From: an uncultured Lachnospiraceae bacterium
GTDB lineage: Bacteria; Bacillota; Clostridia; Lachnospirales; Lachnospiraceae
NCBI GenBank assembly: GCA_902775485.1
Contig: CACYMJ010000007.1
Coordinates: forward strand, 79,210-143,209
Direction of reading: 5' to 3'
Length of the DNA: 64,000 bases
Numbering within the stretch: position 1 is the stretch's first letter; each line of letters opens with the position of its first letter. Position numbers and translations under genes: made by a program. The notes under the pieces were generated by a model that saw only the letters and a program-made list of their open reading frames with translations, was not told where the DNA came from and searched no databases. Positions 16,815 through 25,143 of the stretch are shown here, piece after piece.

Positions 16815-17315
16815 CAGGACACGGATCCCCGGGATATGCGGTATCGGAAAACTCCTTTTTATTTTCCCGGGAATCCGGTCCGGAGGTACCTGCAATCGAT
16901 CAATAGGTACCGTGATACAATTTTGTAAGATCGCACTTCGCGTGTGGAGAATACTTTTGCTTTTCGTTTGCTTTTTCGGTTGAAAACGCTGTTTGAATCT
17001 GATTACGAACAACCAATTTACATTATAAAACCTGGGAGTTATCGATAGATCGATTTTTGTTGAAATCTTCGGGGATTACCCGATAAGAAACTCCTGAAAT
17101 GTGCAAATCCCTGTGTTCACAGGAAATTCACTGGAAATAATAAGACATATATCTTACAATAAAGATAAGAGATATGAATAATCTCTGCCCTCCTTTCGCC
17201 ACTGATTGCGAAGGAGCGATCTTGTTTCAGATTTTATCCGAACGGTGCCGTTTTATCAAGTACTAGATATAGTGATGCGAAAAAAACGGTCCACAAGAAA
17301 TGTAATCTGATATTA
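16815..17315. other. Gene-free, hairpin-rich intergenic region; candidate structured RNA
   Basis: No credible reading frame was found in about 500 bases. The sequence holds many inverted repeats: a GGATCCCCGGGA-type arm near 16822 with a matching arm near 16870; GGTACC repeated around a 15-base loop near 16884-16910; GGAGTT paired with AACTCC near 17035-17095; CCTGTG/CACAGG at 17110-17123; and CTCCTTTCGC (17190-17199) with GCGAAGGAG (17208-17216). ATATCTTA (17149-17156)/TAAGAGATAT (17166-17175) and AGAGAT (17168-17173)/ATCTCT (17181-17186) are mutually exclusive hairpins. A TATAAA at 17024-17029 could be a -10. I do not recognise a known RNA family. Confidence 0.4.
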
Positions 17316-17344
17316 TTTGACAATTTGTTTTTGCCGATATATAA
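17316..17344 (+). promoter_or_regulatory. Sigma-A promoter for mecA
   Basis: TTGACA (17316-17321), a 17-base spacer and TATAAC (17339-17344) would start transcription about 42 bases before mecA. Confidence 0.75.
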
Positions 17345-17392
17345 CATATATACTTAAACGTGAATTTCTGATCGAGGATGGGAGGTGGATAT

Positions 17393-18139
17393 ATGAAACT
17401 GGAACGTGTTAATGAGCATCAGATCAGATGTACTCTGACGAAAGCGGATCTTGCAGACAGGCAGCTGAAGCTTTCCGAGCTTGCCTATGGAACGGAGAAG
17501 GCAAAGACATTGTTTCGCGACATGATGCAGCAGGCCTCTTATGAACTCGGTTTTGAAGCAAACGATATACCTCTTATGATAGAGGCGATTCCTCTTTCAT
17601 CGGAATCCATCATCCTTATAATAACCAAGGTTGAGGATCCGGATGAACTGGATACGAGATTTGCGAACTTTGCTCCGAATATAAGGGATGAAGAGGACGA
17701 TGTGATATCCGAACTGTTCAGATCGGTATCCGAAGAAATGCCGGAAGTTCTTGATCTGTTCAAGAAACTTTCACAGGAAGTGTCCAAGAACCCCGAACTG
17801 CTGGAAGAGGCGAAGGAGAAGCTGATAGAGCAGGCAAATGCGGCTGCGGAACTGTCAAGGGCATTTGCTTTCGATACGCTTGCCGATGTTATCAAAGCCG
17901 CCGGTGTCGTTTCAAAGTTTTACAGGGGCAAGAATTCCCTGTACCACGATCTGACGGATGACTGTTATATCCTTGCACTTTCAAAGGGCGAACACAAGAC
18001 CGAAGAATTCAACAGAATATGTAATGTTCTTTCGGAATACGGTTCGATGGAGAGGTCAACACCTGCTTCCGAAGCGTTCTTCGAAGAGCATAACAATTGC
18101 ATCATTGCCGATAATGCCATAGAGACTTTGCTTTCATAG
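17393..18139 (+). CDS. mecA: Adaptor protein MecA
   Basis: This 248-aa protein resembles MecA/YpbH, the adaptor that delivers substrates such as unfolded proteins and ComK-type regulators to the ClpC-ClpP protease. The N-terminal substrate-binding part has the family opening MKLERVNEHQIRCTLTKADL. The C-terminal part (after a glutamate- and alanine-rich linker at about 120-155) has the ClpC-binding domain with TLADVIKAA and SLYHDLTDDCYIL. GGAGGTG precedes ATG 17393. It has its own promoter and a bidirectional terminator after it, so it is monocistronic. A ComK pathway is not visible here. Confidence 0.92.
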   Translation: MKLERVNEHQIRCTLTKADLADRQLKLSELAYGTEKAKTLFRDMMQQASYELGFEANDIPLMIEAIPLSSESIILIITKVEDPDELDTRFANFAPNIRDEEDDVISELFRSVSEEMPEVLDLFKKLSQEVSKNPELLEEAKEKLIEQANAAAELSRAFAFDTLADVIKAAGVVSKFYRGKNSLYHDLTDDCYILALSKGEHKTEEFNRICNVLSEYGSMERSTPASEAFFEEHNNCIIADNAIETLLS

Positions 18140-18158
18140 GCGGTATCGGACAGGACAT

Positions 18159-18192
18159 AAAAAGAACGACCCTTTACGGGTCGTTCTTTTTT
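18159..18192. terminator. Bidirectional terminator between mecA and the DUF1858 gene
   Basis: AAAGAACGACCC pairs with GGGTCGTTCTTT across a TTTAC loop. A T run follows on the plus strand and an A run precedes it, so it works for the convergent minus-strand gene as well. Confidence 0.92.
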
Positions 18193-18208
18193 ATGCACAT
18201 CGTCCGTA

Positions 18209-18400
18209 TCAGTCGAGAGCGGAGATCTTTTCCATAAGTGCATCGATATCCATGCCATGTACCATCGCAGCCTCTTCGAGAGACTCGCCCTGGGATGCGG
18301 GGCATCCGAGACAGTGCATTCCTGCTTCCATAAGAATCGGTGCAACCTCGGGCTTTGTAACGAGGATCTCGCCGATCGTCATATCTTTTGTTATTGCCAT
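18209..18400 (-). CDS. DUF1858 small redox-disulfide domain protein
   Basis: This 63-aa protein is of the DUF1858 type, a small helical domain often found with hybrid-cluster or other redox proteins. It has a CxxC pair at C30 and C33 ([19 protein letters not shown]), expected to form a redox-active disulfide or bind metal. The ribosome site GGAGGT lies just upstream on the minus strand. It is transcribed away from the pyruvate formate-lyase locus, with the two promoters back to back in about 250 bases. A role in anaerobic redox control or in protection of the glycyl-radical system is possible from position only. Confidence 0.85.
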   Translation of the reverse strand: MAITKDMTIGEILVTKPEVAPILMEAGMHCLGCPASQGESLEEAAMVHGMDIDALMEKISALD

Positions 18401-18453
18401 GATCTATACCTCCAGATAACATGTCTTAAATGCTTACCATATGAAACGCAGTT

Positions 18454-18482
18454 AGAGTAGCATCTTTTATAAATCAAGTCAA
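18454..18482 (-). promoter_or_regulatory. Sigma-A promoter for the DUF1858 gene
   Basis: On the minus strand TTGACT (18477-18482), a 17-base spacer and TACTCT (18454-18459). Confidence 0.55.
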
Positions 18483-18547
18483 GGAAATATGTCTATTATG
18501 CCTAGTGAAATAAGGGATTTGTACGCAAAAAAATACAGATATCTGCC

Positions 18548-18577
18548 TTGACGTGTATACAATCCACAAACTATAAT
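18548..18577 (+). promoter_or_regulatory. Sigma-A promoter for the pyruvate formate-lyase operon
   Basis: TTGACG (18548-18553), an 18-base spacer and a perfect TATAAT (18572-18577). The leader of about 70 bases holds a small hairpin, TCCGC-GAA-GCGGA (18601-18613), just before the ribosome site. Confidence 0.78.
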
Positions 18578-18652
18578 AACAATTACCAAAACACGAAACA
18601 TCCGCGAAGCGGATTTAGCAAAATTAACAAGTTTAGTTTAGGAGGCGTTACA

Positions 18653-20692
18653 ATGAGATCAGAATGGAATGGTTTCGTAGGCGGTAAGTGGGAAAGCGAA
18701 GTCAACGTACGTGACTTCATCCAGAAGAACTATACTCCTTATGACGGAGATGATTCTTTCCTTGCAGGACCTACACAGAACACAAAAGACTTGTGGCAGA
18801 TGGTTCTCGACCTTCAGAAGAAGGAAAGAGAAAACGGTGGTGTGCTTGATATGGATACAAAGGTTGTTTCCACGATCACTTCACACGGCCCCGGCTATCT
18901 TGACAAGAGCAAGGAGACCATCGTAGGTTTCCAGACAGATAAGCCTTTCAAGCGTTCACTTCAGCCTTACGGCGGTATCCGTATGGCAGAGAAGGCCTGC
19001 TCGGACAACGGCTACGAAGTTGATCCCGAGATCAGTGAATTCTTCTCAACACATCGTAAGACTCATAATGCAGGTTGTTTCGATGCATACAATCAGGAAA
19101 TGAGAGCATGCCGTACATCTCATATCATAACAGGTCTTCCGGATGCATACGGAAGAGGCCGTATCATCGGTGACTACAGAAGGGTTGCTCTTTACGGTAT
19201 CGATTTCCTTATAGAAGACAAGCAGGCTCAGAAGGATTCAACAGGACGTGTTATGACTGATGATGTTATCCGTCTTCGTGAAGAGCTTTCAGAGCAGATG
19301 GTAGCTCTTAAGATGATGAAGGAAATGGCTGCTTCTTACGGATGCGATATTTCAAAGCCCGCAACAAACGTTAAGGAAGCTATCCAGGCTACATACTTCG
19401 GATACCTTTGCTCGGTTAAGGAGCAGAACGGTGCAGCAATGTCACTCGGACGTACATCAACATTCATCGACTGCTACGCAGAGCGTGACCTTAAGAACGG
19501 TACATTTACCGAGGAACAGATCCAGGAGTTCGTTGATCACTTCATCATGAAGCTTCGCTGCGTTAAGTTCGCACGTACACCTGAATACAACCAGATCTTT
19601 GCCGGCGATCCCGTTTGGGTAACCGAGTCTATCGGTGGTATCGGTGTTGACGGACGTCATATGGTAACAAAGATGAGCTTCCGTTATCTTCATACACTTG
19701 AGAACCTTGGTGCAGCTCCCGAGCCCAACCTTACGGTTCTCTGGTCAACAAGACTTCCTCAGAACTTCAAGAAGTTCTGTGCTAAGACTTCCATCAATAC
19801 ATCATCGATCCAGTACGAGAACGATGACCTTATGAGACCTGTACACGGTGATGACTATGGTATCGCATGCTGCGTATCTTCAATGGTCATCGGTAAGGAA
19901 ATGCAGTTCTTCGGAGCTCGTGCAAACCTTGCAAAGTGCCTTCTGTACGCTCTTAACGGCGGTATCGACGAGAAGACCAAGAAGCAGGTTGGTCCGAAGT
20001 ATCGTCCTTACGAAGGTGATGTTCTTGATTACGATAAGGTTATGGAACTGTTCATCGACATGGTTGAGTGGCAGGCAGATGTATATGTAAATACACTTAA
20101 CATCATCCACTACATGCATGACAAGTACTGCTATGAGAGAGCAGAGATGGCTCTTCATGACAGAGACGTTAAGAGATACTTTGCAACAGGTATCGCAGGT
20201 CTGTCGATCGTTGCCGATTCATTCTCAGCTATGAAGTATGCAAAGGTTGAGTGTATCAGAGACGAAGACGGTATCATCACAGACTTCAAGATCACAGGCG
20301 ACTTCCCTAAATACGGTAACGATGATGACCGTGTTGATGCGATCGCAAAGGAAGTTGTTCATAAGTTCATGACAGCTATCAGACGTCATCATACATACAG
20401 GAACGGTATTCCTACAACGTCTATCCTTACCATCACATCAAACGTTACATACGGTAAGGCAACAGGTAACACACCTGACGGACGTCGTGCAGGACAGCCT
20501 TTCGCACCCGGTGCTAACCCGATGCACGGCCGTGATACACACGGAGCTATCGCTTCGCTTTCATCTGTATCAAAGCTTCCGTTCAATGATGCACAGGATG
20601 GTATCTCTAATACATTTACCATCATCCCCGCTGCACTTGGTAAGGAAGATCAGGTATTTGCAGGCGATATCGAGCTCGATCTGAATAAATAA
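18653..20692 (+). CDS. pflB: Pyruvate formate-lyase catalytic core lacking the glycyl-radical domain
   Basis: This 679-aa protein covers the 10-stranded barrel of formate C-acetyltransferase, which converts pyruvate and CoA to acetyl-CoA and formate. The N-terminus is normal ([21 protein letters not shown]), and the active-site cysteines are C406-C407 in YGIACCVSS. It also has [22 protein letters not shown] and [25 protein letters not shown]. It stops after [18 protein letters not shown], where a full-length enzyme (about 740-760 aa) would continue into the glycine loop, so RVSGYA is absent from this polypeptide. AGGAGG precedes ATG 18653. The missing domain is encoded separately at 20962. 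Alone this protein cannot hold the radical, so it must work with a partner. Confidence 0.93.
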   Translation: MRSEWNGFVGGKWESEVNVRDFIQKNYTPYDGDDSFLAGPTQNTKDLWQMVLDLQKKERENGGVLDMDTKVVSTITSHGPGYLDKSKETIVGFQTDKPFKRSLQPYGGIRMAEKACSDNGYEVDPEISEFFSTHRKTHNAGCFDAYNQEMRACRTSHIITGLPDAYGRGRIIGDYRRVALYGIDFLIEDKQAQKDSTGRVMTDDVIRLREELSEQMVALKMMKEMAASYGCDISKPATNVKEAIQATYFGYLCSVKEQNGAAMSLGRTSTFIDCYAERDLKNGTFTEEQIQEFVDHFIMKLRCVKFARTPEYNQIFAGDPVWVTESIGGIGVDGRHMVTKMSFRYLHTLENLGAAPEPNLTVLWSTRLPQNFKKFCAKTSINTSSIQYENDDLMRPVHGDDYGIACCVSSMVIGKEMQFFGARANLAKCLLYALNGGIDEKTKKQVGPKYRPYEGDVLDYDKVMELFIDMVEWQADVYVNTLNIIHYMHDKYCYERAEMALHDRDVKRYFATGIAGLSIVADSFSAMKYAKVECIRDEDGIITDFKITGDFPKYGNDDDRVDAIAKEVVHKFMTAIRRHHTYRNGIPTTSILTITSNVTYGKATGNTPDGRRAGQPFAPGANPMHGRDTHGAIASLSSVSKLPFNDAQDGISNTFTIIPAALGKEDQVFAGDIELDLNK

Positions 20693-20713
20693 TGCAGACA
20701 GGAGGTGACATTT

Positions 20714-20908
20714 ATGGATCAGATAGATGATCTTGTAGCATTCCTTGACGGTTCCGTCGAGGCCGGAGTCGGACATTTGAACGTAGATGTCGATGAGGAA
20801 CAAAAAGAAGCAAGAAGTACTGAAACCATGGGCTGTACCGATTGCTCGAGGACACCGCTCGCATGCAGTGTTCCGACACTTCATCAGGGCCTCGATGATT
20901 ACAGATAG
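20714..20908 (+). CDS. 64-aa protein related to the start of the glycyl-radical domain, with Cys-containing tail
   Basis: The N-terminal half (DDLVAFLDGSVEAGVGHLNV) matches the start of the neighbouring 80-aa radical-domain protein ([20 protein letters not shown]) at 12 of 22 positions when extended by two residues. The second half is unrelated: it lacks the RVSGYA glycine loop and instead has GCTDCSRTPLACSVPTLHQ, with three cysteines including a CxxC. The gene has its own GGAGGTG (20701-20707) six bases before ATG 20714, and starts 21 bases after the pflB core. It may be a specialised third subunit that occupies the radical-domain site, or a decayed duplicate. No known family is recognised for the tail. 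Confidence 0.8.
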   Translation: MDQIDDLVAFLDGSVEAGVGHLNVDVDEEQKEARSTETMGCTDCSRTPLACSVPTLHQGLDDYR

Positions 20909-20961
20909 GAGCGACCCATCGAAGATGGGAAGAAACAGATTAAAAAAAGGAGGAAAATATT

Positions 20962-21204
20962 ATGGCAGCTAATCAGGCACAGGTTGATAACCTTGTAAAT
21001 CTTTTAGACGGATACGCAACAAAAGGTGGACATCACCTTAACGTTAACGTACTTAACAGAGAGACTCTTCTTGATGCTCAGGCACATCCCGAGAATTATC
21101 CTCAGCTTACGATCAGAGTAAGCGGATATGCCGTTAACTTCATCAAGCTTACACCGGAGCAGCAGGCAGACGTTATCTCTCGTACATTCCACGAGGCTAT
21201 CTGA
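20962..21204 (+). CDS. Stand-alone glycyl-radical domain of pyruvate formate-lyase (GrcA/YfiD-like)
   Basis: This 80-aa protein equals the C-terminal domain of pyruvate formate-lyase: [18 protein letters not shown], then [14 protein letters not shown], with radical-bearing Gly55, then [14 protein letters not shown], the normal C-terminus of the full enzyme. AAAGGAGG lies just before ATG 20962. In E. coli the similar GrcA protein replaces an oxygen-damaged domain of an intact enzyme. Here the main enzyme lacks the domain altogether, so this small protein should be the normal radical carrier, activated by the PflA encoded next. It is the third gene of the operon; a hairpin follows. Confidence 0.93.
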   Translation: MAANQAQVDNLVNLLDGYATKGGHHLNVNVLNRETLLDAQAHPENYPQLTIRVSGYAVNFIKLTPEQQADVISRTFHEAI

Positions 21205-21220
21205 ACCAGGTAATCTATTG

Positions 21221-21249
21221 CGAGCCCGAAACACAGCGTTTCGGGCTCG
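21221..21249 (+). terminator. Hairpin between the radical-domain gene and pflA
   Basis: CGAGCCCGAAAC pairs with GTTTCGGGCTCG around a short ACAGC loop. The T run after it is poor (TATGTCTTTT), so it may attenuate rather than end transcription, giving less pflA message than structural-gene message, or it may protect the upstream RNA. Confidence 0.7.
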
Positions 21250-21272
21250 TATGTCTTTTGCGGAGGAATAAA

Positions 21273-22040
21273 ATGACCAAAGGCCGCATACATTCACTTG
21301 AAAGTTTCGGTACCGTAGACGGACCGGGAACAAGATACGTAGTATTCGTACAGGGCTGTCCGATGAGGTGTATGTATTGCCACAATCCCGATACGTGGGC
21401 AATGACAGGCGGAGAGATGATGGACCCCGAGTACATTATCGAGCAGTATCTTCATAATGAACCTTTTTATAAAAACGGCGGCGGACTGACCGTTACGGGC
21501 GGGGAACCGCTTATGCAGGTCGATTTTCTGATCGATCTGTTCACGCTGTGCAAACAGCATAATATCCACACATGCATCGATTCATCGGGTATTGCCTACA
21601 AACCCGATAATAAGGTCCTTATCGAAAAACTTGACAGACTCATGGAACTGACGGATCTTGTCATGCTCGATATCAAACACATAGATCCGGATATGCACAT
21701 GAAGATAACGGGTCAGCCCAATGACGGGATACTTGCTTTTGCACAGTATCTTTCCGAAAAGGGTGTGGACACCTGGATCAGACATGTTATCGTTCCGGGT
21801 CTTACGGATGACGATAAGTACCTGTATGATCTCGGATATTTTATCGGGGGGCTGAAAATGCTCAAAGCCCTCGATGCACTCCCGTATCACACGATGGGAA
21901 AGGCAAAATACGAAAAACTGGGATTTGATTACCCGCTAAAGGACACGCCTCCGATGGACAAGAAGGATCTTATAGCCAAAAAGGAAGTCATTCTCCAGGG
22001 TATCAGGGACAGGAGAAAAACGGACGGTGTGCCGGTATAG
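21273..22040 (+). CDS. pflA: Pyruvate formate-lyase-activating enzyme
   Basis: This 255-aa radical SAM enzyme uses a [4Fe-4S] cluster and S-adenosylmethionine to create the glycyl radical. The cluster cysteines are C29, C33 and C36 in GCPMRCMYCHNPDTW. TVTGGEPLMQ and DIKHIDPDMH are the other family motifs. CGGAGG precedes ATG 21273. It follows the split pyruvate formate-lyase genes and would install the radical on Gly55 of the 80-aa protein. Its length and motifs are those of the ordinary activase, so no special adaptation to the split enzyme can be seen by eye. Confidence 0.96.
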   Translation: MTKGRIHSLESFGTVDGPGTRYVVFVQGCPMRCMYCHNPDTWAMTGGEMMDPEYIIEQYLHNEPFYKNGGGLTVTGGEPLMQVDFLIDLFTLCKQHNIHTCIDSSGIAYKPDNKVLIEKLDRLMELTDLVMLDIKHIDPDMHMKITGQPNDGILAFAQYLSEKGVDTWIRHVIVPGLTDDDKYLYDLGYFIGGLKMLKALDALPYHTMGKAKYEKLGFDYPLKDTPPMDKKDLIAKKEVILQGIRDRRKTDGVPV

Positions 22041-22043
22041 GAT

Positions 22044-22679
22044 ATGGGAACAGCACAGCGATTAAACAGCGAATTCAGGATCATACTTGCATCGGCATCT
22101 CCGCGCCGCAAACAGCTGATGGAGATGGCGGATCTTGAGTTCGAGATATGGCCGTCAGAGGCAGAAGAGGTCGTAAATACTACGGTTCCCGAAAAGATCT
22201 GTACGCAGCTGGCGAGGCAGAAGGCGCTGGATGTGGCATCCCAGATCCGGACATACAATGAGACGCACCCGGACCTGACGGTTGAAACGGATATACTGGT
22301 GATCGGAGCCGATACGATAGTGGCAAAGGACGATACCGTGTTCGGAAAACCGAAGGATGAGGAAGATGCCGCGGGAATGCTCAGATCGCTTTCAGGAAGC
22401 ACACACAGTGTGTTCACCGGTGTTACCCTCGTGTTCATGAACGGGTCCGGTCGTGTCGGGGAACATACCTTTTATGAGGAGACAAAGGTTACGTTTTATC
22501 CGCTTGATGAGGATGATATCACATCCTACATCCGTCGGGAGGACGTGCTGGATAAGGCCGGAGCATACGGCATTCAGTCGGGCGCGGCAGTTTTTGTGAA
22601 GTCCATAGAAGGAGATTTTTACAATGTTGTAGGTCTTCCGATAGCAAGGATTCTCAGTGAAATTAAGAACATTTTGTGA
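22044..22679 (+). CDS. maf: Maf-like nucleotide pyrophosphatase
   Basis: This 211-aa protein is of the Maf family, which hydrolyses non-canonical or surplus nucleoside triphosphates (dTTP/UTP-type or modified pyrimidines). The phosphate-binding SASPRRKQLMEMA is near residue 15, the conserved GADTIVAKDDTVFGKPKDEEDA near residue 90, and AGAYGIQSGAAVFVKSIEGDFYNVVGLP near the C-terminus. The ATG is three bases after the pflA stop, so the two are co-transcribed and coupled. A functional tie to pyruvate formate-lyase is not evident. Confidence 0.93.
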   Translation: MGTAQRLNSEFRIILASASPRRKQLMEMADLEFEIWPSEAEEVVNTTVPEKICTQLARQKALDVASQIRTYNETHPDLTVETDILVIGADTIVAKDDTVFGKPKDEEDAAGMLRSLSGSTHSVFTGVTLVFMNGSGRVGEHTFYEETKVTFYPLDEDDITSYIRREDVLDKAGAYGIQSGAAVFVKSIEGDFYNVVGLPIARILSEIKNIL

Positions 22680-22694
22680 ACCGGGCGGTTTTGT

Positions 22695-22723
22695 TTGAGT
22701 TTTTCGTCCGGTTGTTGTACAAT
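22695..22723 (+). promoter_or_regulatory. Sigma-A promoter for the ferredoxin gene
   Basis: TTGAGT (22695-22700), a 17-base spacer and TACAAT (22718-22723). Confidence 0.65.
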
Positions 22724-22770
22724 ATCTTCGAATCAGGAAGGATTGACAGATTCAAAAGGAGGAGATTGAA

Positions 22771-22941
22771 ATGGCATTTGTTATCAAAGACGGATGTATT
22801 TCCTGTGGAGCATGCGCAGGTCAGTGTCCCGTAGGTGCTATCGCTGAAGGCGACGGAAAGTACGAGATCGACGAGAATACATGTGTAAGTTGCGGTGCTT
22901 GTGCTGCACAGTGCCCTGTCGGAGCTATCGAAGAGGGCTGA
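22771..22941 (+). CDS. Clostridial-type 2[4Fe-4S] ferredoxin
   Basis: This 56-aa electron carrier is made of two near-repeats, each with CxxCxxCxxxCP: CISCGACAGQCPVGAI and CVSCGACAAQCPVGAI. It has the typical length of clostridial ferredoxins and would carry low-potential electrons between pyruvate- or flavin-based oxidoreductases and hydrogenase or Rnf-type acceptors; none of these partners is in the window. AAAGGAGGAG precedes ATG 22771. It has its own promoter and terminator, so it is made from a short, probably abundant, single-gene message. Confidence 0.96.
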   Translation: MAFVIKDGCISCGACAGQCPVGAIAEGDGKYEIDENTCVSCGACAAQCPVGAIEEG

Positions 22942-22998
22942 TAAGAGTGCAGATAGCTGCAGGACCGCGGAAAATGCGCTTTGCAGATCACGAAAGAG

Positions 22999-23036
22999 AA
23001 TGCTGACTGTGTATACAGCCGGCATTTTCTTTTTTT
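22999..23036 (+). terminator. Rho-independent terminator after the ferredoxin gene
   Basis: AATGCTGACTGT pairs with ACAGCCGGCATT around GTAT, with two wobble or mismatched positions, followed by TTTCTTTTTT. Confidence 0.85.
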
Positions 23037-23094
23037 GACAATATGAGTTATAATATCCTTCAATGGGAATTTAGTATTCTGTAACGAGGAAATC

Positions 23095-25143
23095 ATGAGC
23101 GGTAACTTTAGATTTAAGGGACAGATCCATACCTATATCATGTGGCCGGTGTGGATGACACTGTTTGTTGCAATCTTTGCGGCAGCGATGTATTTTGTTG
23201 ACATCAGGGCCGGAGTAAGTGCGACGGTGTTCTTTGTTATATACTCAGGTGTGGCTTATTTCCTGTATTTTCGCGACAGGGGGAAGGTAGCCAAAGACCT
23301 GGTTTCTTTTGCGACACAATACGGACAGGTTCAGAAACAGCTGTTAAAGGATCTGGAGGTTCCGTATGCACTGCTCGATGAATCGGGAAAGGTCATCTGG
23401 ACGAATGATGCATTCGACCAGACGATGCATATCACCAAAAAGTTTTCCAAGAACATATCCAATCTGATACCGGAGATCACAAACGAAAAGCTGCCCGGGA
23501 TGGAACATGAGACCGAGATCGTTATCACGGTCGATGAACATGATTTCAGGGCCAGCATGAACAAGGTGCCGATGGATGCGCTGATGGATGCGCCTGAGAA
23601 TGTCGAAGCAGTTGATTATGACAGCTATCTGATCGCACTTTATATGTTTGATGTTACCGAAGTCAATTCGCTGACCAGACAGCTGGAAGAACAGAAAACG
23701 GTCTGCGGACTTATTTACATGGATAATTATGATGAGGCGCTTGAGAGTGTGGATGAGGCCAGACGTTCGCTTGTTGTCGCACTCATCGACAGACAGATCA
23801 ATAAATATTTCTCGAAGGTCGATGCCATCGTTAAAAAGATGGAGAAGGACAAGTTCCTTGTTGTCATGAAGAGAAAAGAACTTGATAACATGATCGACAA
23901 CCGCTTCGGAATTCTCGAAGAGGTCAAAAATGCCAACATAGGAAATGAGCTGTCGTTCACGCTGTCAATAGGATTCGGAGCGGGATCCGATTCGTTCATG
24001 CAAAACTATGAATATGCCAGAACGGCGATCGACCTTGCACTCGGGCGCGGAGGTGACCAGGCGATCATCAAGACTGATGACGAGATCAGTTACTTCGGAG
24101 GAAAACGTGAAGTAACGGCCAAGAACACGAGAGTCAAGGCAAGGGTTAAGGCGCATGCACTTCGCGAGATAATCGAGAGCAGTGACCAGATCATAATAAT
24201 GGGACACAAGATACTCGATGTCGATGCGTTCGGATCATCGATCGGTATCTTCCGCGTGGCCAGAACATTCAATAAAAAGGTAAACATAGTCGTGGATGAG
24301 GTCACAACATCCATACGTCCCATGCTTGAGATGGTCACACGGGACGGAGCGCATGATAACAGCATTTTCGTATCCAAGGATGAGGCCATCGAGATCGCAT
24401 CAAACAATGAATGTACGCTGGTGGTCGTTGATGTGAACAGACCGAGCTTTACGGGATGTCCTGAGCTGCTTGAACTATGTCAGCCCATAGTTGTGCTCGA
24501 TCATCACAGACAGGGAGCGGAAAAGATCGAAAAGGCAACGCTATCATATATAGAGCCGTATGCATCAAGTGCGTCCGAAATGGTTTCGGAGGTTCTGCAG
24601 TATATAAGCGATCATGTAAAACTGATGCCGGATGAAGCAGACTGCCTGTATTCGGGGATGATGATCGACACCAATAACTTTATGACCAAGACGGGCGTCA
24701 GAACTTTTGAGGCGGCCGCCTATCTACGCAGGAACGGTGCGGATATCACGAGAGTGCGCAAGATGTTCAGGGACGATGCGGTCTCGTATATGGCCAAGGC
24801 TGAGATAGTCAGAAGCGCGGAGATTTATGACAATGCATTTGCCATAGCGATCACACCGGATACGATCGTTGACAGTCCTACGATCATAGGTGCGGAAGCA
24901 GCAAATGAACTTCTGAACATAAACGGTATCAGGGCATCATTCGTGTTTACCCTGTATCAGGACGAAGTGTATATCAGCGCACGTTCGATCGATGATGTTA
25001 ACGTACAGGTGATAATGGAAAAGCTCGGCGGCGGAGGACATATGAATGTTGCCGGTGCACAGCTTCGGGATATAACGATCGATGAGGCCAAGAAGTCACT
25101 GATATCTGTCATCTCCGAGATGAAGGGAAAGGGAGAACTCTGA
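23095..25143 (+). CDS. gdpP: Cyclic-di-AMP phosphodiesterase GdpP
   Basis: This 682-aa membrane protein degrades the second messenger c-di-AMP. It has two N-terminal helices (about 13-35 and 40-60), a PAS-like sensor domain at about 75-150, a degenerate GGDEF-like domain at about 190-330, and a DHH/DHHA1 phosphoesterase from about 355. Metal-binding motifs include GHKILDVDAFGSS, VVVDVNRP, VVLDHHRQG and MMIDTNNF, with the terminal GGGGHMNVAGA. The stop overlaps the rplI start. The gdpP-rplI-dnaB order is conserved in Firmicutes. Confidence 0.95.
   Translation: MSGNFRFKGQIHTYIMWPVWMTLFVAIFAAAMYFVDIRAGVSATVFFVIYSGVAYFLYFRDRGKVAKDLVSFATQYGQVQKQLLKDLEVPYALLDESGKVIWTNDAFDQTMHITKKFSKNISNLIPEITNEKLPGMEHETEIVITVDEHDFRASMNKVPMDALMDAPENVEAVDYDSYLIALYMFDVTEVNSLTRQLEEQKTVCGLIYMDNYDEALESVDEARRSLVVALIDRQINKYFSKVDAIVKKMEKDKFLVVMKRKELDNMIDNRFGILEEVKNANIGNELSFTLSIGFGAGSDSFMQNYEYARTAIDLALGRGGDQAIIKTDDEISYFGGKREVTAKNTRVKARVKAHALREIIESSDQIIIMGHKILDVDAFGSSIGIFRVARTFNKKVNIVVDEVTTSIRPMLEMVTRDGAHDNSIFVSKDEAIEIASNNECTLVVVDVNRPSFTGCPELLELCQPIVVLDHHRQGAEKIEKATLSYIEPYASSASEMVSEVLQYISDHVKLMPDEADCLYSGMMIDTNNFMTKTGVRTFEAAAYLRRNGADITRVRKMFRDDAVSYMAKAEIVRSAEIYDNAFAIAITPDTIVDSPTIIGAEAANELLNINGIRASFVFTLYQDEVYISARSIDDVNVQVIMEKLGGGGHMNVAGAQLRDITIDEAKKSLISVISEMKGKGEL

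Noticed and set aside
16880-16925. T-box leader, because of GGTACCGTG
   Set aside because: The conserved T-box sequence and an aminoacylation-related gene downstream are both missing.
17332-17340. Sigma-28 -10 element (GCCGATATA) before mecA
   Set aside because: There is no TAAA-like -35 at the right distance, and a good sigma-A promoter overlaps it.
20690-20961. The pflB stop as a recent nonsense or frameshift mutation in an ordinary full-length gene
   Set aside because: The bases between the stop and 20962 do not encode the missing linker in any frame, contain another intact gene with its own ribosome site, and the radical domain starts with its own strong ribosome site and Met.
23035-23054. 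Promoter for gdpP made of TTGACA and TATAAT
   Set aside because: Both hexamers are present but only eight bases apart, so they cannot act together.
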